From contig JBBCJI010000021.1 in the NCBI GenBank assembly GCA_037190845.1, positions 62,001 through 126,000 of the forward strand: a stretch of DNA of 64,000 nucleotides, given 5' to 3'. Origin of the DNA: JBEBVQ01 sp037190845 (GTDB taxonomy: Bacteria; Bacteroidota; Bacteroidia; Chitinophagales; Chitinophagaceae). Position 1 is the first letter of the stretch. Every line of letters begins with the position of its first letter. Shown piece after piece: positions 8,267 through 16,779 of this stretch. Made by a program: the position numbers and the translations under genes. The notes below the pieces were generated by a model, which saw nothing but the letters and a program-made list of their open reading frames with translations, made no database searches and had not been told where the DNA came from.

Positions 8267-8917
8267 CTACCCCGGGAGGCGGGCCATATATTTTTCCATT
8301 TCCACCAACTGACTCACGATCTGCTTTTCGGTCGGTTTGCTTGATTTGGCTTTGCTGAAGTACATTTTAGCGCCGCGGAAGTCCCTGCGCTGTACGCTGA
8401 TGTTGGACAGGTAAAGGTATGCGGCAGCAGCGTTATTCTTATCCGGAAGCCCGATCTTGATCGCTTTGCGCAACTGCTCATAGGCTTCTTTCATATTTCC
8501 CTTTTGCATGGAGATCGTGCCCAGTTGCAGATAGGCCGTACCTTCATATTCCTTTTCGGGCATACCGGTCTCCAGCCCTTTCCGGAGATCGGCTTCCGCC
8601 TTGTCCAGGTCGTTATTCATCGTGGATAAGTTGGCACGCAGCATATAGTAGGAAGAACGTATCGGCTTATACAGCAGGTTGGGATACTTTACCCGGTTGA
8701 GCATTTTCTGTGCGCCTTCCATATCTCCAGCTTCAATATATCCCTGTATCAGCGACATCGGACCAATAAAGAAATGGGCAAATACAAAAATCAACGCTAC
8801 GAGGAAAGGTATCCAGGCCACCCACCAGGTAACGCTAAAGCCCAACCAGAAACCTAACGCGATCAATGCAACAGCCAGCGGCAAACGGTAAAAGACAAGA
8901 AAACGGCGAAATGTCAT
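8267..8917 (-). CDS. Membrane-anchored tetratricopeptide-repeat protein
   Basis: 216 residues. Two adjacent hydrophobic segments at residues 10-55 (LPLAVALIALGFWLGF and WIPFLVALIFVFAHFFIG) anchor it in the inner membrane. The remainder is about four TPR-like helix pairs (EYEGTAYLQLGTISMQKGN, AYEQLRKAI, AAAAYLYLSNISVQRRD), predicted cytoplasmic. No enzymatic motif; probably a scaffold. A textbook Bacteroidota promoter lies just upstream (8936-8966). The gene is transcribed away from the LiaF/LytS operon. Confidence 0.8.
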   Translation of the reverse strand: MTFRRFLVFYRLPLAVALIALGFWLGFSVTWWVAWIPFLVALIFVFAHFFIGPMSLIQGYIEAGDMEGAQKMLNRVKYPNLLYKPIRSSYYMLRANLSTMNNDLDKAEADLRKGLETGMPEKEYEGTAYLQLGTISMQKGNMKEAYEQLRKAIKIGLPDKNNAAAAYLYLSNISVQRRDFRGAKMYFSKAKSSKPTEKQIVSQLVEMEKYMARLPG

Positions 8918-8935
8918 GTATTAATTAATTAGGCG

Positions 8936-8966
8936 CAAAGATAGACAATCCGGCCGGGTGCACAAA
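8936..8966 (-). promoter_or_regulatory. Bacteroidota sigma-factor promoter, consensus match
   Basis: On the minus strand TTTG (8963-8966) is separated by exactly 19 nt from TATCTTTG (8936-8943), matching the TTTG-N19-TAnnTTTG consensus of the primary sigma factor in this phylum. The -7 element ends 18 nt before the ATG of the TPR membrane protein, so the leader is very short. Confidence 0.85.
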
Positions 8967-8972
8967 AACCAC

Positions 8973-9000
8973 GTAGAGACGCGATGCATCGCATCTCTAC
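8973..9000. repeat. GTAGAGACGC-family palindrome, copy 2
   Basis: 28-nt near-perfect palindrome with half-site GTAGAGACGCGATG and dyad centre at GCATGC-like TGCATC. One mismatch pair. It sits immediately upstream of the predicted -33 box of the TPR gene and in the leader of the divergent LiaF-like gene. Confidence 0.9.
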
Positions 9001-9124
9001 GGATCGGGCATATCCGTTTACCGACATGATCTGGTTGTTCACCGATTTTTTCGCCCGTTTAACCGTCCCGGCATCGGTCGGGTAATCCGGCTTATTTACT
9101 TTTACAACATCAAACACATATCTT

Positions 9125-9835
9125 ATGAACGGAAAATTCAGACAGCAGCAGGGTAAAGATCATCTTGCCTTCGGCATTGCCATAGCAGCAACCGGCTTGC
9201 TGATCCTGCTGCATTTAACAGGATTGCTCCCTTTCAACATAAAAGCCGGCTGGCCGCTCATCCTAGTGGTGATCGGCCTGCTGATCGGCATCAAGAACCG
9301 ATTTCGCAAAAGCGCATGGTGGATATTGGTACTCATAGGCGGCGCCCACATGATCCCCCGGTTTGAGATCAACGGCACGCCCTCCACACGCCTCATATGG
9401 CCGGTAATCATGATTGTTGCCGGCATATTTATAGCATTCAGTCCGAGAAAGTGCAGAAGGCACAAAGAGTTCGATGTAGTTACCAATGATGATACCAGCC
9501 TCGACATTGACGTCACCTTTGGTGGCAGGAAAGAAATCATAACCAGTAAAGAATTCCGGGGAGGTACAATACAAGCTTCTTTTTCCGGCTGTGAGATCAA
9601 CCTGATGCAGGCCGATAACCCGGAACAACCCATGCTATTGAAGATGAAAGTATCTTTTGGAGGGGTAGAGCTTATCGTGCCCTCTCACTGGGAGATCAAA
9701 AATGAAATCACACCCTTCGCCGGCAGCGTCGAAGATCACCGTACCATACGCAGCATGCCTGGTACAGAAGAAAAAAGAACATTGATATTAAAAGGATCCG
9801 TTTCATTCGGCAGCGTAGAAATCAAATCATACTAA
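9125..9835 (+). CDS. LiaF-like membrane protein (DUF5668 N-terminal helices, toast-rack-like C-terminus)
   Basis: 236 residues. The first 115 residues carry four hydrophobic helices (LAFGIAIAATGLLILLHL, AGWPLILVVIGLLIGI, WWILVLIGGAHMIP, LIWPVIMIVAGIFIAF), followed by a charged KCRRHKEF turn. The C-terminal beta-rich half has repeated SFGGVELIVP-like strands (TFGGRKEI, SFSGCEINLMQAD, VSFGGVELIVPSHW, VSFGSVEIKSY), as in LiaF/DUF2154 proteins. In Firmicutes LiaF restrains an envelope-stress kinase. Here it heads a four-gene run ending in a LytS/LytTR pair, so a similar sensing role is plausible but inferred. Confidence 0.75.
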   Translation: MNGKFRQQQGKDHLAFGIAIAATGLLILLHLTGLLPFNIKAGWPLILVVIGLLIGIKNRFRKSAWWILVLIGGAHMIPRFEINGTPSTRLIWPVIMIVAGIFIAFSPRKCRRHKEFDVVTNDDTSLDIDVTFGGRKEIITSKEFRGGTIQASFSGCEINLMQADNPEQPMLLKMKVSFGGVELIVPSHWEIKNEITPFAGSVEDHRTIRSMPGTEEKRTLILKGSVSFGSVEIKSY

Positions 9836-9873
9836 ACCGGGCATCACTCCAACAATAACATAAAAGGAATATT

Positions 9874-10191
9874 ATGAAAAGCTTCACCGCCCGTAGTATT
9901 TACAAAATTGAATGCGAAGGGATTCATACAGAACAATACGAAGAACAATGGCGGCTTATTCTCGCTGAAACGGAAGAGGATGCCCTGCGGCAAGCCCATG
10001 AAACGGCCATACTCGAAGAGGAACAATTCACTGACCGGCATGGCCGGATCATCCACTGGAAATTCCTGGCCATCAAAGACATCCAGGAGACATCTATACA
10101 AAATGGAGTCTTATTATTTTCCATACTGAAAGAAACGGATCCGGTGGCCACTCCGGCATGGAGAAACCAGGTTGCGGGTGTAACTTTATAA
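9874..10191 (+). CDS. DUF4288-domain protein
   Basis: 105 residues, soluble, no signal peptide. The core ARSIYKIECEGIHTEQYEEQWRL-type opening (residues 6-28), the stretch AETEEDALRQAHETA, and IHWKFLAIKDIQET match the small DUF4288 family as I recognise it. No catalytic motif. It sits 38 bp after the LiaF-like gene and 13 bp before the LytS-type kinase, so it is probably cotranscribed with them. Function unknown. Confidence 0.65.
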   Translation: MKSFTARSIYKIECEGIHTEQYEEQWRLILAETEEDALRQAHETAILEEEQFTDRHGRIIHWKFLAIKDIQETSIQNGVLLFSILKETDPVATPAWRNQVAGVTL

Positions 10192-10204
10192 TTCAAACGG
10201 GATA

Positions 10205-11233
10205 TTGGGATATTTCAAAAAATATATCAGGCCCGTTTTGCCGGCCATCTGCTTGCTTACAGCAGGCCTTATACTGTATTTCCTGTATGCAAAACATAAT
10301 TGCTCTTTACAGGAGGCAATTACCGATACCGGCATCAGCATCCTGATCCTGTTTGTATCCACATGGCCGGCCATTTTCATTATCCGCAGATATCCGACCC
10401 GTGTCGGCGTACAGTTTTACGCTATCCTGCCGGTAATCGTCATGGCTATTACCGCACTATTATTGGACGTATACTTCCTCCGGTGGATCTTCAGTGATCA
10501 TACGGCTTACCTGCACTGGATGGACCAGACCATCTGGATTCGCCTGCTGATCGCCGTGCTCATGCTTGGATGGATATCCTCGGCATATGCTATGCGACAA
10601 AAACTGGAACATACAGAAGCTGCGTTTTACCAGCAAGCCGATGCTGCCGCCCTCCTACGTGAAGCAGAACTGTTTAAACTCCGGCAGCAGCTACATCCTC
10701 ACTTCTTATACAACAGCCTTAATTCTATAAACGCCCTGATCCTCACTCAGCCGGATAAAGCACAGGAAATGGTAGGAAAACTGTCGGAATTTCTACGTAA
10801 TTCCGTCAGGCGGGAGGGAAACGAGCCAATCCCGATCGACGAAGAACTGACGCATATTGAGAACTATCTGTCTATCGAAGCAATACGCTTTGGTGACCGG
10901 TTGCAAATCAATTACACAAAACAACATAGCCATGATGCCATGATCCCGCCATTCCTATTACAGCCCATTGTGGAGAATGCTATTAAATTCGGCCTGTATG
11001 GGAATACAGGGTCTGTGGTAATTACTTTAGAGACCACCACCGACACCATGCACAGCATACGCATTTCCAATCCCTATACCACATCTACGCAGCGGCCTGC
11101 AGGAACTGGGTTTGGCCTGGAAGGTGTACGCCGCCGGCTGTACCTGCAGTTTGGACGTACGGATCTGCTTGAAACGATTCGTGAACCGGATCAATTTATA
11201 ACTATCCTTAAAATCCCCCACCCTCATGTATAA
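10205..11233 (+). CDS. LytS-type sensor histidine kinase (His_kinase family)
   Basis: 342 residues. Four hydrophobic helices lie in residues 10-130 with no extracellular domain. A short coiled region leads to the His_kinase motif LRQQLHPHFLYNSLNSI (phospho-acceptor His166). The HATPase part shows PPFLLQPIVENAIKFGL (N box) and TGFGLEGVRRRL (G2 box). The start is TTG at 10205; no ATG is available between the upstream stop and the first helix. The stop overlaps the LytTR regulator start by 8 nt. It is probably the sensor of the preceding LiaF-like gene's operon. Confidence 0.88.
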   Translation: MGYFKKYIRPVLPAICLLTAGLILYFLYAKHNCSLQEAITDTGISILILFVSTWPAIFIIRRYPTRVGVQFYAILPVIVMAITALLLDVYFLRWIFSDHTAYLHWMDQTIWIRLLIAVLMLGWISSAYAMRQKLEHTEAAFYQQADAAALLREAELFKLRQQLHPHFLYNSLNSINALILTQPDKAQEMVGKLSEFLRNSVRREGNEPIPIDEELTHIENYLSIEAIRFGDRLQINYTKQHSHDAMIPPFLLQPIVENAIKFGLYGNTGSVVITLETTTDTMHSIRISNPYTTSTQRPAGTGFGLEGVRRRLYLQFGRTDLLETIREPDQFITILKIPHPHV

Positions 11234-11960
11234 AGTCGTGATTGTAGATGATGAGCCTCTCGCCCGGCAATTAGTCAGAACGCTGTTGACACCTTATGGA
11301 GATATCGAAATAGCAGAGGAATGCAGTAATGGGTTTGAAGGGTTTAAAGCGATCCAGGAAACGCAGCCTGATCTGGTATTTCTTGATGTGCAGATGCCCC
11401 GGCTGAGTGGATTTGAGATGCTGGAAATACTGGATACCTGCCCTTCCGTAATTTTCACTACCGCTTTCGATAATTATGCACTGCAGGCTTTCGACGCACA
11501 TGCTGTAGATTATCTTCTGAAACCCATTACCAAAGAACGGTTTGAGCAGGCGATGCGGAAATGGCTGCAGCAGACCGGCGAGCATGACCGGAAGGTGCAA
11601 GAACTGATACAACAGCATACAACCAGCACATATGAGCACCGGATCGTAGTCAAAGACAACAGTAAAATACGCATTATACCCACTCAGGACATACATTATA
11701 TTGAGGCCAGCGACGACTATGTAAAGATCATCAGCACGGACGGCACTTATCTTAAAAAAAGCACCATGGCCCGGATAGAACAAAATATAGATCCGCAGCA
11801 GTTTGTTCGCGTGCATCGTTCCTTCCTGGTGCCGGTTACCCAGTTGCTCCGTATCGAACCATATGAAAAAGACAGCCACATTGCGATACTGCAATGTGGC
11901 GTAAAAATTCCGGTTAGCAGGAACGGCATGACACAACTGAAAACCCGTCTGGGGTGGTAA
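11226..11960 (+). CDS. LytTR-family response regulator
   Basis: 244 residues. The receiver domain shows VVIVDDEPLARQLV, the phospho-acceptor Asp54 (VFLDVQMP), the Thr/Ala pair in FTTAFDNYA and the Lys in DYLLKPI. A linker of about 20 residues leads to a LytTR DNA-binding domain (IVVKDNSKIRIIP, IHYIEASDDYVKI, FVRVHRSFLV, IPVSRNG). It overlaps the LytS kinase by 8 nt, the classic LytS/LytR arrangement. A GTAGAGACGC palindrome lies immediately after its stop codon. Confidence 0.92.
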   Translation: MYKVVIVDDEPLARQLVRTLLTPYGDIEIAEECSNGFEGFKAIQETQPDLVFLDVQMPRLSGFEMLEILDTCPSVIFTTAFDNYALQAFDAHAVDYLLKPITKERFEQAMRKWLQQTGEHDRKVQELIQQHTTSTYEHRIVVKDNSKIRIIPTQDIHYIEASDDYVKIISTDGTYLKKSTMARIEQNIDPQQFVRVHRSFLVPVTQLLRIEPYEKDSHIAILQCGVKIPVSRNGMTQLKTRLGW

Positions 11961-11961
11961 T

Positions 11962-11989
11962 GCAGAGACGCGATGCGTTGCGTCTCTAC
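11962..11989. repeat. GTAGAGACGC-family palindrome, copy 3
   Basis: GCAGAGACGCGATG followed by CGTTGCGTCTCTAC, a 28-nt imperfect palindrome located 2 nt after the LytTR stop codon and overlapping the last codons of the convergent membrane protein. Positioned between convergent genes, it may act in transcription termination or mRNA 3'-end stability. Confidence 0.9.
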
Positions 11990-12318
11990 GGTTGCGTTGC
12001 CTTTTTTATCAATTGATGCCGTACGAACAGGTATCCACCCAATCCGCAAAACAACAGAAATATATCAGCAATCCAGGGATTCACACGTTCCATAATAAAA
12101 GCGGACACTTCCTGGGGCGTAATATCAGGATTACCCACAAGCGCCCAAAATTCAGGGAAGCGGATCATCAGGATAAAGACCATGATCATGCTGCCGATAA
12201 ACCATCCTGCAATCACTGCAAGAAATGTATACAAAGCCCATTTTACACCTGACAGCGCCTGTGCCCGGGCACGCATATAATTCCTAAAACAGAAAAAGAT
12301 AGCGATAAATAGCCCCAT
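11986..12318 (-). CDS. Small membrane protein of unknown function
   Basis: 110 residues. I do not recognise a family. Three hydrophobic segments are visible: MGLFIAIFFCF at the N-terminus, WALYTFLAVIAGWFIGSMIMVFILMI (residues 26-51) and IADIFLLFCGLGGYLFV (residues 83-99). The central loop contains PDITPQEVSAFIMERVNPW. It starts 5 bp after the DegT-like gene on the same strand (12323), so it is probably cotranscribed with it. Its 3' end runs into palindrome copy 3. Confidence 0.6.
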   Translation of the reverse strand: MGLFIAIFFCFRNYMRARAQALSGVKWALYTFLAVIAGWFIGSMIMVFILMIRFPEFWALVGNPDITPQEVSAFIMERVNPWIADIFLLFCGLGGYLFVRHQLIKKATQP

Positions 12319-12322
12319 TAAC

Positions 12323-13528
12323 CTATACTGATTTCATAAACTCGTCAACACTCTCCTTTACATGGTCAATCTGTTCCTGGTTGAGGCCATGATGACAGGC
12401 TACCAGCATACCGCCACGCATCACCTTATCAGCTTCAGGATAACCGCCCTGCGCCGCTTTGTAAGGCAGATTCTTAAATCCAGGCTGACGAGTAATGTTA
12501 CCCGTGAACACAGTACGGGTCATAATATTACGGCGTTCGAGAAATATCTGTAGATCACGACGGATAAACGGCGCCGATTCACGGATTGTAACCGCAAATG
12601 CCAGCCAGCCGGTACGGGAGTCCGGCAACTGTTTCGGCAGGATGAAAAACTCTTCGTACTTGCTGAAAAATTCCCGCATCTGTTTGTAATTAGCGGTCCG
12701 GTCATCAATATTTTTTGCAAGCTTATTCAATTGAACAACACCGAAAGCAGCCCCCATCTCGGACGGTTCGATATTGTATCCGGGCTCCTCAAACACAAAC
12801 TTCGCATCATAAGGGATACCTTCAATTTCTACATTAAAACGGTTCTCAATCTTTTCACTTTCCACAAACAAAGAAGAGCTGCGTCCCCAGCTGCGCAACA
12901 ACCGGCCCCGGTCGTAAAACGCTTCGGTATTCACACAAAGCATACCACCGTTTCCTGCACAGTTGATAATATGAGAGCCGTAAAAGCTGGTCGTGCTCAT
13001 ATCTGTATAACGTCCGGAGGATGCTCCTCCGATTTCAGCGCCGAGTGTATCAGCCGAATCCTCCAGCAAAAACAGGTTATATTTATCGGCAAGTTCCCGG
13101 AGCACCTTCCAGTCTGGCAGATTACCGATGAGATTCGGAATGATCATCGCCTTTGTTTTCGGCGTGATCATTGCCTCCACCTTATTTACATCAATATTGT
13201 ATGTACCTTCTTCCACATCCACAAAAGCGGGGATCCATCCTTTTTTCACCTGCGGCGCTACCGTAGTAGAAAAGGTAAGTGCAGGAGTGATGATCTCTGT
13301 CCCCGGCTCAAAGTCGAGCAGGTCGGCAGCCAGATAAAGCGCTGAAGAACCTGAGTTGACCATGATGCCGTACTTCTTGGCATACAATGCTGCGATACGT
13401 TCTTCCAGTTCGCGTACATGCTTACCCATCTGTGTGGAGGTACGCAATACGTTTACTACAGCTTCGATTTCTTCCTCCCCGTGTACGGTCTTCCCATACG
13501 GAACGGGAATATATTGTGTCTGTAACAT
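12323..13528 (-). CDS. DegT/DnrJ/EryC1-fold PLP protein with His at the lysine site (ColD/RfbH-like dehydratase)
   Basis: 401 residues. The AHBA/DegT fold is clear: MVNSGSSALYLA (PLP phosphate loop), TPALTFSTTVAPQ, FLLEDSADTLGAEI (the Asp that contacts the pyridine nitrogen). The position that is a PLP-binding lysine in aminotransferases reads SFYGSHIINCAGNGGML, placing His186 there. Known His-type members are GDP-4-keto-6-deoxymannose 3-dehydratase (ColD) and CDP-4-keto-6-deoxyglucose 3-dehydratase (RfbH/E1). Only three cysteines are present, with no four-Cys iron-sulfur set as in E1, favouring a ColD-like activity. Deoxysugar synthesis for surface glycans is inferred; no neighbouring sugar genes confirm it. 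Confidence 0.85.
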   Translation of the reverse strand: MLQTQYIPVPYGKTVHGEEEIEAVVNVLRTSTQMGKHVRELEERIAALYAKKYGIMVNSGSSALYLAADLLDFEPGTEIITPALTFSTTVAPQVKKGWIPAFVDVEEGTYNIDVNKVEAMITPKTKAMIIPNLIGNLPDWKVLRELADKYNLFLLEDSADTLGAEIGGASSGRYTDMSTTSFYGSHIINCAGNGGMLCVNTEAFYDRGRLLRSWGRSSSLFVESEKIENRFNVEIEGIPYDAKFVFEEPGYNIEPSEMGAAFGVVQLNKLAKNIDDRTANYKQMREFFSKYEEFFILPKQLPDSRTGWLAFAVTIRESAPFIRRDLQIFLERRNIMTRTVFTGNITRQPGFKNLPYKAAQGGYPEADKVMRGGMLVACHHGLNQEQIDHVKESVDEFMKSV

Positions 13529-13628
13529 GAGATGCTATTAGAAGTGCGAATATAGTAGTTTGGAGGGTAATAAATACGTTAATATTTTCTCCGAAATATA
13601 TGAATATGTATACCTCTATAGTATTCGT

Positions 13629-13636
13629 TACATTTG
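13629..13636 (+). promoter_or_regulatory. Predicted uvrA promoter (-7 element TACATTTG)
   Basis: TACATTTG, a perfect TAnnTTTG match, ends 14 nt before the uvrA ATG. No convincing TTTG lies about 19 nt upstream, so the -33 half is weak and the call rests on the -7 element and position. Confidence 0.55.
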
Positions 13637-13650
13637 CCTATTGAGAGACC

Positions 13651-16548
13651 ATGGCAACCAAAAAATCCGGCAATACGCCAAGAAATAGCAAAAAAGAAAC
13701 GGCTGTCCCGAAAAAAGTACCGGCCAAAAAGGCGGTTAAGGCCGCCGATACAGCAATGCAGGTTGCACCGGACAATGCCATCTTTATCAAAGGCGCACGG
13801 ATGCACAACCTGAAGAATGTGGATGTCTCCATTCCCCGGAATAAGATAACGGTTGTAACCGGCGTATCCGGTTCCGGGAAATCGTCCCTTACCATGGACA
13901 CTTTATTTGCAGAAGGACAGCGTCGCTATGCAGAAAGCCTCAGCGCCTATGCCCGGCAGTTCCTGATGCGTATGGACAAACCTGATGTAGACTATATTCA
14001 CGGCATTTGTCCCGCCATTGCTATAGAGCAGAAAGTAACGACGCGTACACCGCGATCCACAGTAGGCTCCATGACCGAAATATATGACTACCTGCGGCTG
14101 CTGTTTGCCCGTGCAGGACGCACCTATTCCCCTTTTTCAGGAAAGGAAGTAAAAAAGGACAGCGTCGCAGATGTCGTGGATTTTATACAGAAGCTGCCCG
14201 AAGGCACTAAAGTACAGATACTGGTGCCGCTGATCACACGTTACGGCCGCAGCATATCCGAAGAACTGAACATCCTGATGCAAAAAGGATTCTCAAGGGT
14301 TTATATAACCGGTAACGGGGAGGACAAGCCGGTACGCATTGAAGATATACTTGCACATAATACGTCAGCCGATTTTTCAGGAAAGAAGAAAAAGCAAAAG
14401 ATATACCTGTTGATTGACAGGATCGTAGTAAAGGCATTCGACGATGATGATCTGCACCGGCTGGCTGATAGTATACAGACAGCATTTTATGAAAGTGAAG
14501 GTGACTGTCTGCTTGAAACGAACGGGAAGGAGTTACACAATTTCAACAACCGTTTTGAAGCGGATGGGATCGTTTTCGAAGAACCCGTACCGAATCTTTT
14601 CTCCTTCAATAATCCTTACGGGGCCTGTCCGGAGTGTGAAGGATTCGGGCAGGTACTGGGCATAGATGAAAATCTGGTGATCCCCGATAAAACACTCAGT
14701 GTATATGAAGGCGCTGTAGTCTGCTGGCGCGGCGATAAGATGGGCGAATGGCAAACTGCATTTATCCGGAATGCCGCGCGTTATCACTTCCCGGTGCACA
14801 AGCCGATAGCTGACCTCTCACCGGATGAATATGATCTGTTATGGAATGGCAATGACCGGGTAGAGGGCATCCGTGCCTTCTTCGACATGGTAGGTCAGAA
14901 TTTATACAAGATACAGTACCGGATCATGCAGGCCCGTTTCCGCGGGCGCACCACCTGCCCGTCCTGCAAAGGCGCACGTCTGCGAAAGGAGGCTTTATAC
15001 GTGCAGGTCTCCGGACAAACGATTGCCGGCCTGATGGCTATGCCCTCAACAGAACTACATGACTGGCTGCAGCAAATAAAACTGACGCAACATGAACAGG
15101 CAATCGGCAAAAGGATCCTTATAGAAATCAACCAACGCATAAGGACATTGCTGGATGTCGGGCTCGGATATCTGACCATGAGCCGTGCCGCAAATACACT
15201 GAGCGGTGGCGAAAGTCAACGCATCCAGCTTACCCGGTTCCTCGGCAGTAATCTTACCGATTCGCTGTACATCCTCGACGAGCCCAGCATTGGACTACAC
15301 CCGCGAGACACTGCCCGGCTGATCAGTGTATTAAAATCCCTGCGTGACCTGGGAAACACAGTAGTAGTGGTAGAGCACGATGAAATGATGATGCTCGAGG
15401 CCGACCATATCATCGACATGGGTCCGCTGGCCAGTCACCTGGGTGGAGAAGTTGTAGCAACAGGGCATTATAAAGAACTCGCCAAAAACCCGAAAAGCCT
15501 TACCGGCCAATATCTTTCGGGCAAGCTCCACATTGACCCACCCGCTACCATACGTAAACCCGGTGGATTTATTTCCCTGCAGGGATGCCGGCAGCACAAC
15601 CTGAAGGGAATAGACGTAGCGTTCCCGCTCAACCTGCTCTGTGTCATCACCGGCGTGAGCGGGTCAGGCAAAACAACACTGGTCAAACAAACGCTCTACC
15701 CTGCCCTGATGCAGCATTTTGGCACAGGAGCCGACCGGCCGGGACTGCACAGCCGCCTCAACGGCGACCTGCATCGCATCACTTCCGTAGAAATGGTCGA
15801 TCAGAATCCTATCGGAAAATCATCGCGCAGCAATCCCGTAACTTATATCAAAGCATGGGATGAGATACGTAAGCTATTCGCCCGGCAACCACTGGCTAAA
15901 ATGCGGGGATTTGCAGAAAAACACTTTTCGTTCAATACAGACGGCGGACGCTGTGACACCTGTAAAGGAGAAGGAACCGTAACGGTGGAAATGCAGTTTC
16001 TCGCCGATATACACCTGCTGTGTGAAAGCTGCAAGGGAAAGAGGTTTAAAGATGAAGTACTCGAAATAACCTACCGGGAGAAGAACGTATACGACATCCT
16101 TGAAATGAGCGTGGATGAAGCGATTGATTTCTTTCAGTCTGAAAAGAAGATAAAAACAGCGCTGCAGCCGCTGGCTGATGTAGGACTTGGTTATGTAAAA
16201 CTGGGACAGAGCAGCAATACACTGAGCGGCGGTGAAGCGCAACGGGTGAAGCTGGCCTCTTTCCTCGGACGACATGCCGGTAAGGAGAAAATATTATTCA
16301 TCTTCGATGAACCAACCACGGGGCTGCATATACACGATATCCGGAAACTGTTGCAATCCTTCAATGCCCTGATTGATAATGGTCATTCCATAATCGTTAT
16401 TGAGCACAACACATATGTGATCCAATCGGCCGACTGGATCGTTGACCTGGGACCGGAAGGAGGCGCCGGAGGCGGATATCTGCTGTATGCCGGGGCGCCT
16501 GCCGGTATCAAGAAAAGCAAGCAAAGTCTTACAGCGCAGTACTTGTAG
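13651..16548 (+). CDS. uvrA: Excinuclease ABC subunit A
   Basis: 965 residues with two ABC ATPase modules. Walker A sites are GVSGSGKSSL (residues 71-80) and GVSGSGKTTL (about 668-677); signature loops are NTLSGGESQRIQL and NTLSGGEAQRVKL; Walker B sites are LYILDEPSIGLHP and LFIFDEPTTGLH. Zinc-finger cysteines CPEC...CPSC and CDTC...CESC are intact. Role: damage recognition in nucleotide excision repair with UvrB. An unusual N-terminal extension of about 40 residues is rich in Lys and Ala (KKVPAKKAVKAA) and may contact DNA. Bacteroidota often carry more than one UvrA, so this may be one of two copies. Confidence 0.95.
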   Translation: MATKKSGNTPRNSKKETAVPKKVPAKKAVKAADTAMQVAPDNAIFIKGARMHNLKNVDVSIPRNKITVVTGVSGSGKSSLTMDTLFAEGQRRYAESLSAYARQFLMRMDKPDVDYIHGICPAIAIEQKVTTRTPRSTVGSMTEIYDYLRLLFARAGRTYSPFSGKEVKKDSVADVVDFIQKLPEGTKVQILVPLITRYGRSISEELNILMQKGFSRVYITGNGEDKPVRIEDILAHNTSADFSGKKKKQKIYLLIDRIVVKAFDDDDLHRLADSIQTAFYESEGDCLLETNGKELHNFNNRFEADGIVFEEPVPNLFSFNNPYGACPECEGFGQVLGIDENLVIPDKTLSVYEGAVVCWRGDKMGEWQTAFIRNAARYHFPVHKPIADLSPDEYDLLWNGNDRVEGIRAFFDMVGQNLYKIQYRIMQARFRGRTTCPSCKGARLRKEALYVQVSGQTIAGLMAMPSTELHDWLQQIKLTQHEQAIGKRILIEINQRIRTLLDVGLGYLTMSRAANTLSGGESQRIQLTRFLGSNLTDSLYILDEPSIGLHPRDTARLISVLKSLRDLGNTVVVVEHDEMMMLEADHIIDMGPLASHLGGEVVATGHYKELAKNPKSLTGQYLSGKLHIDPPATIRKPGGFISLQGCRQHNLKGIDVAFPLNLLCVITGVSGSGKTTLVKQTLYPALMQHFGTGADRPGLHSRLNGDLHRITSVEMVDQNPIGKSSRSNPVTYIKAWDEIRKLFARQPLAKMRGFAEKHFSFNTDGGRCDTCKGEGTVTVEMQFLADIHLLCESCKGKRFKDEVLEITYREKNVYDILEMSVDEAIDFFQSEKKIKTALQPLADVGLGYVKLGQSSNTLSGGEAQRVKLASFLGRHAGKEKILFIFDEPTTGLHIHDIRKLLQSFNALIDNGHSIIVIEHNTYVIQSADWIVDLGPEGGAGGGYLLYAGAPAGIKKSKQSLTAQYL

Positions 16549-16563
16549 TCAATGCTATAAGAG

Positions 16564-16672
16564 ATCCCGGAGCAAGTCCGGGATGACAAAGTGAACAGAT
16601 TCCATAGTCAATACACTTAAGGGACGTGCCCAGCCAATAACCACTTTGTCATTGCGGCCCCCGAGCCGCAAT
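16564..16672. repeat. Paired GC-rich hairpins between uvrA and fusA
   Basis: Two nested structures. ATCCCGG (16564-16570) pairs with CCGGGAT (16578-16584), and ATTGCGG pairs with CCGCAAT (16651-16672). In addition GATGACAAAGTG (16582-16593) is the inverse of CACTTTGTCATT (16642-16653), so the whole block can fold into one branched stem. It lies between convergent genes and has no coding potential. It resembles dispersed extragenic palindromes ('cccgggatgaca' type) known in many bacteria. Confidence 0.7.
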
Positions 16673-16723
16673 CGCACTAAGCTTGCTTAGTTTACTTACG
16701 GGAGATTTTTATTGTAACATAAA

Positions 16724-16757
16724 AAACGGAGCATTGATTTTACTCATGCTCCGTTTT
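16724..16757. terminator. Bidirectional terminator of uvrA/fusA
   Basis: AAACGGAGCA (16724-16733) pairs perfectly with TGCTCCGTTT (16748-16757) around a 14-nt loop. A-rich sequence on the left and T-rich sequence on the right allow use on both strands. It lies 23 bp beyond the fusA stop codon. Confidence 0.8.
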
Positions 16758-16779
16758 CAGTTTTCATTTCAGTAATTTA

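Noticed and set aside
11271..11936. 221-codon minus-strand open frame
   Set aside because: Antisense to the LytTR response regulator, whose receiver and LytTR motifs are unmistakable.
12731..13345. 204-codon plus-strand open frame
   Set aside because: Antisense to the DegT-family gene, with no conserved pattern of its own.
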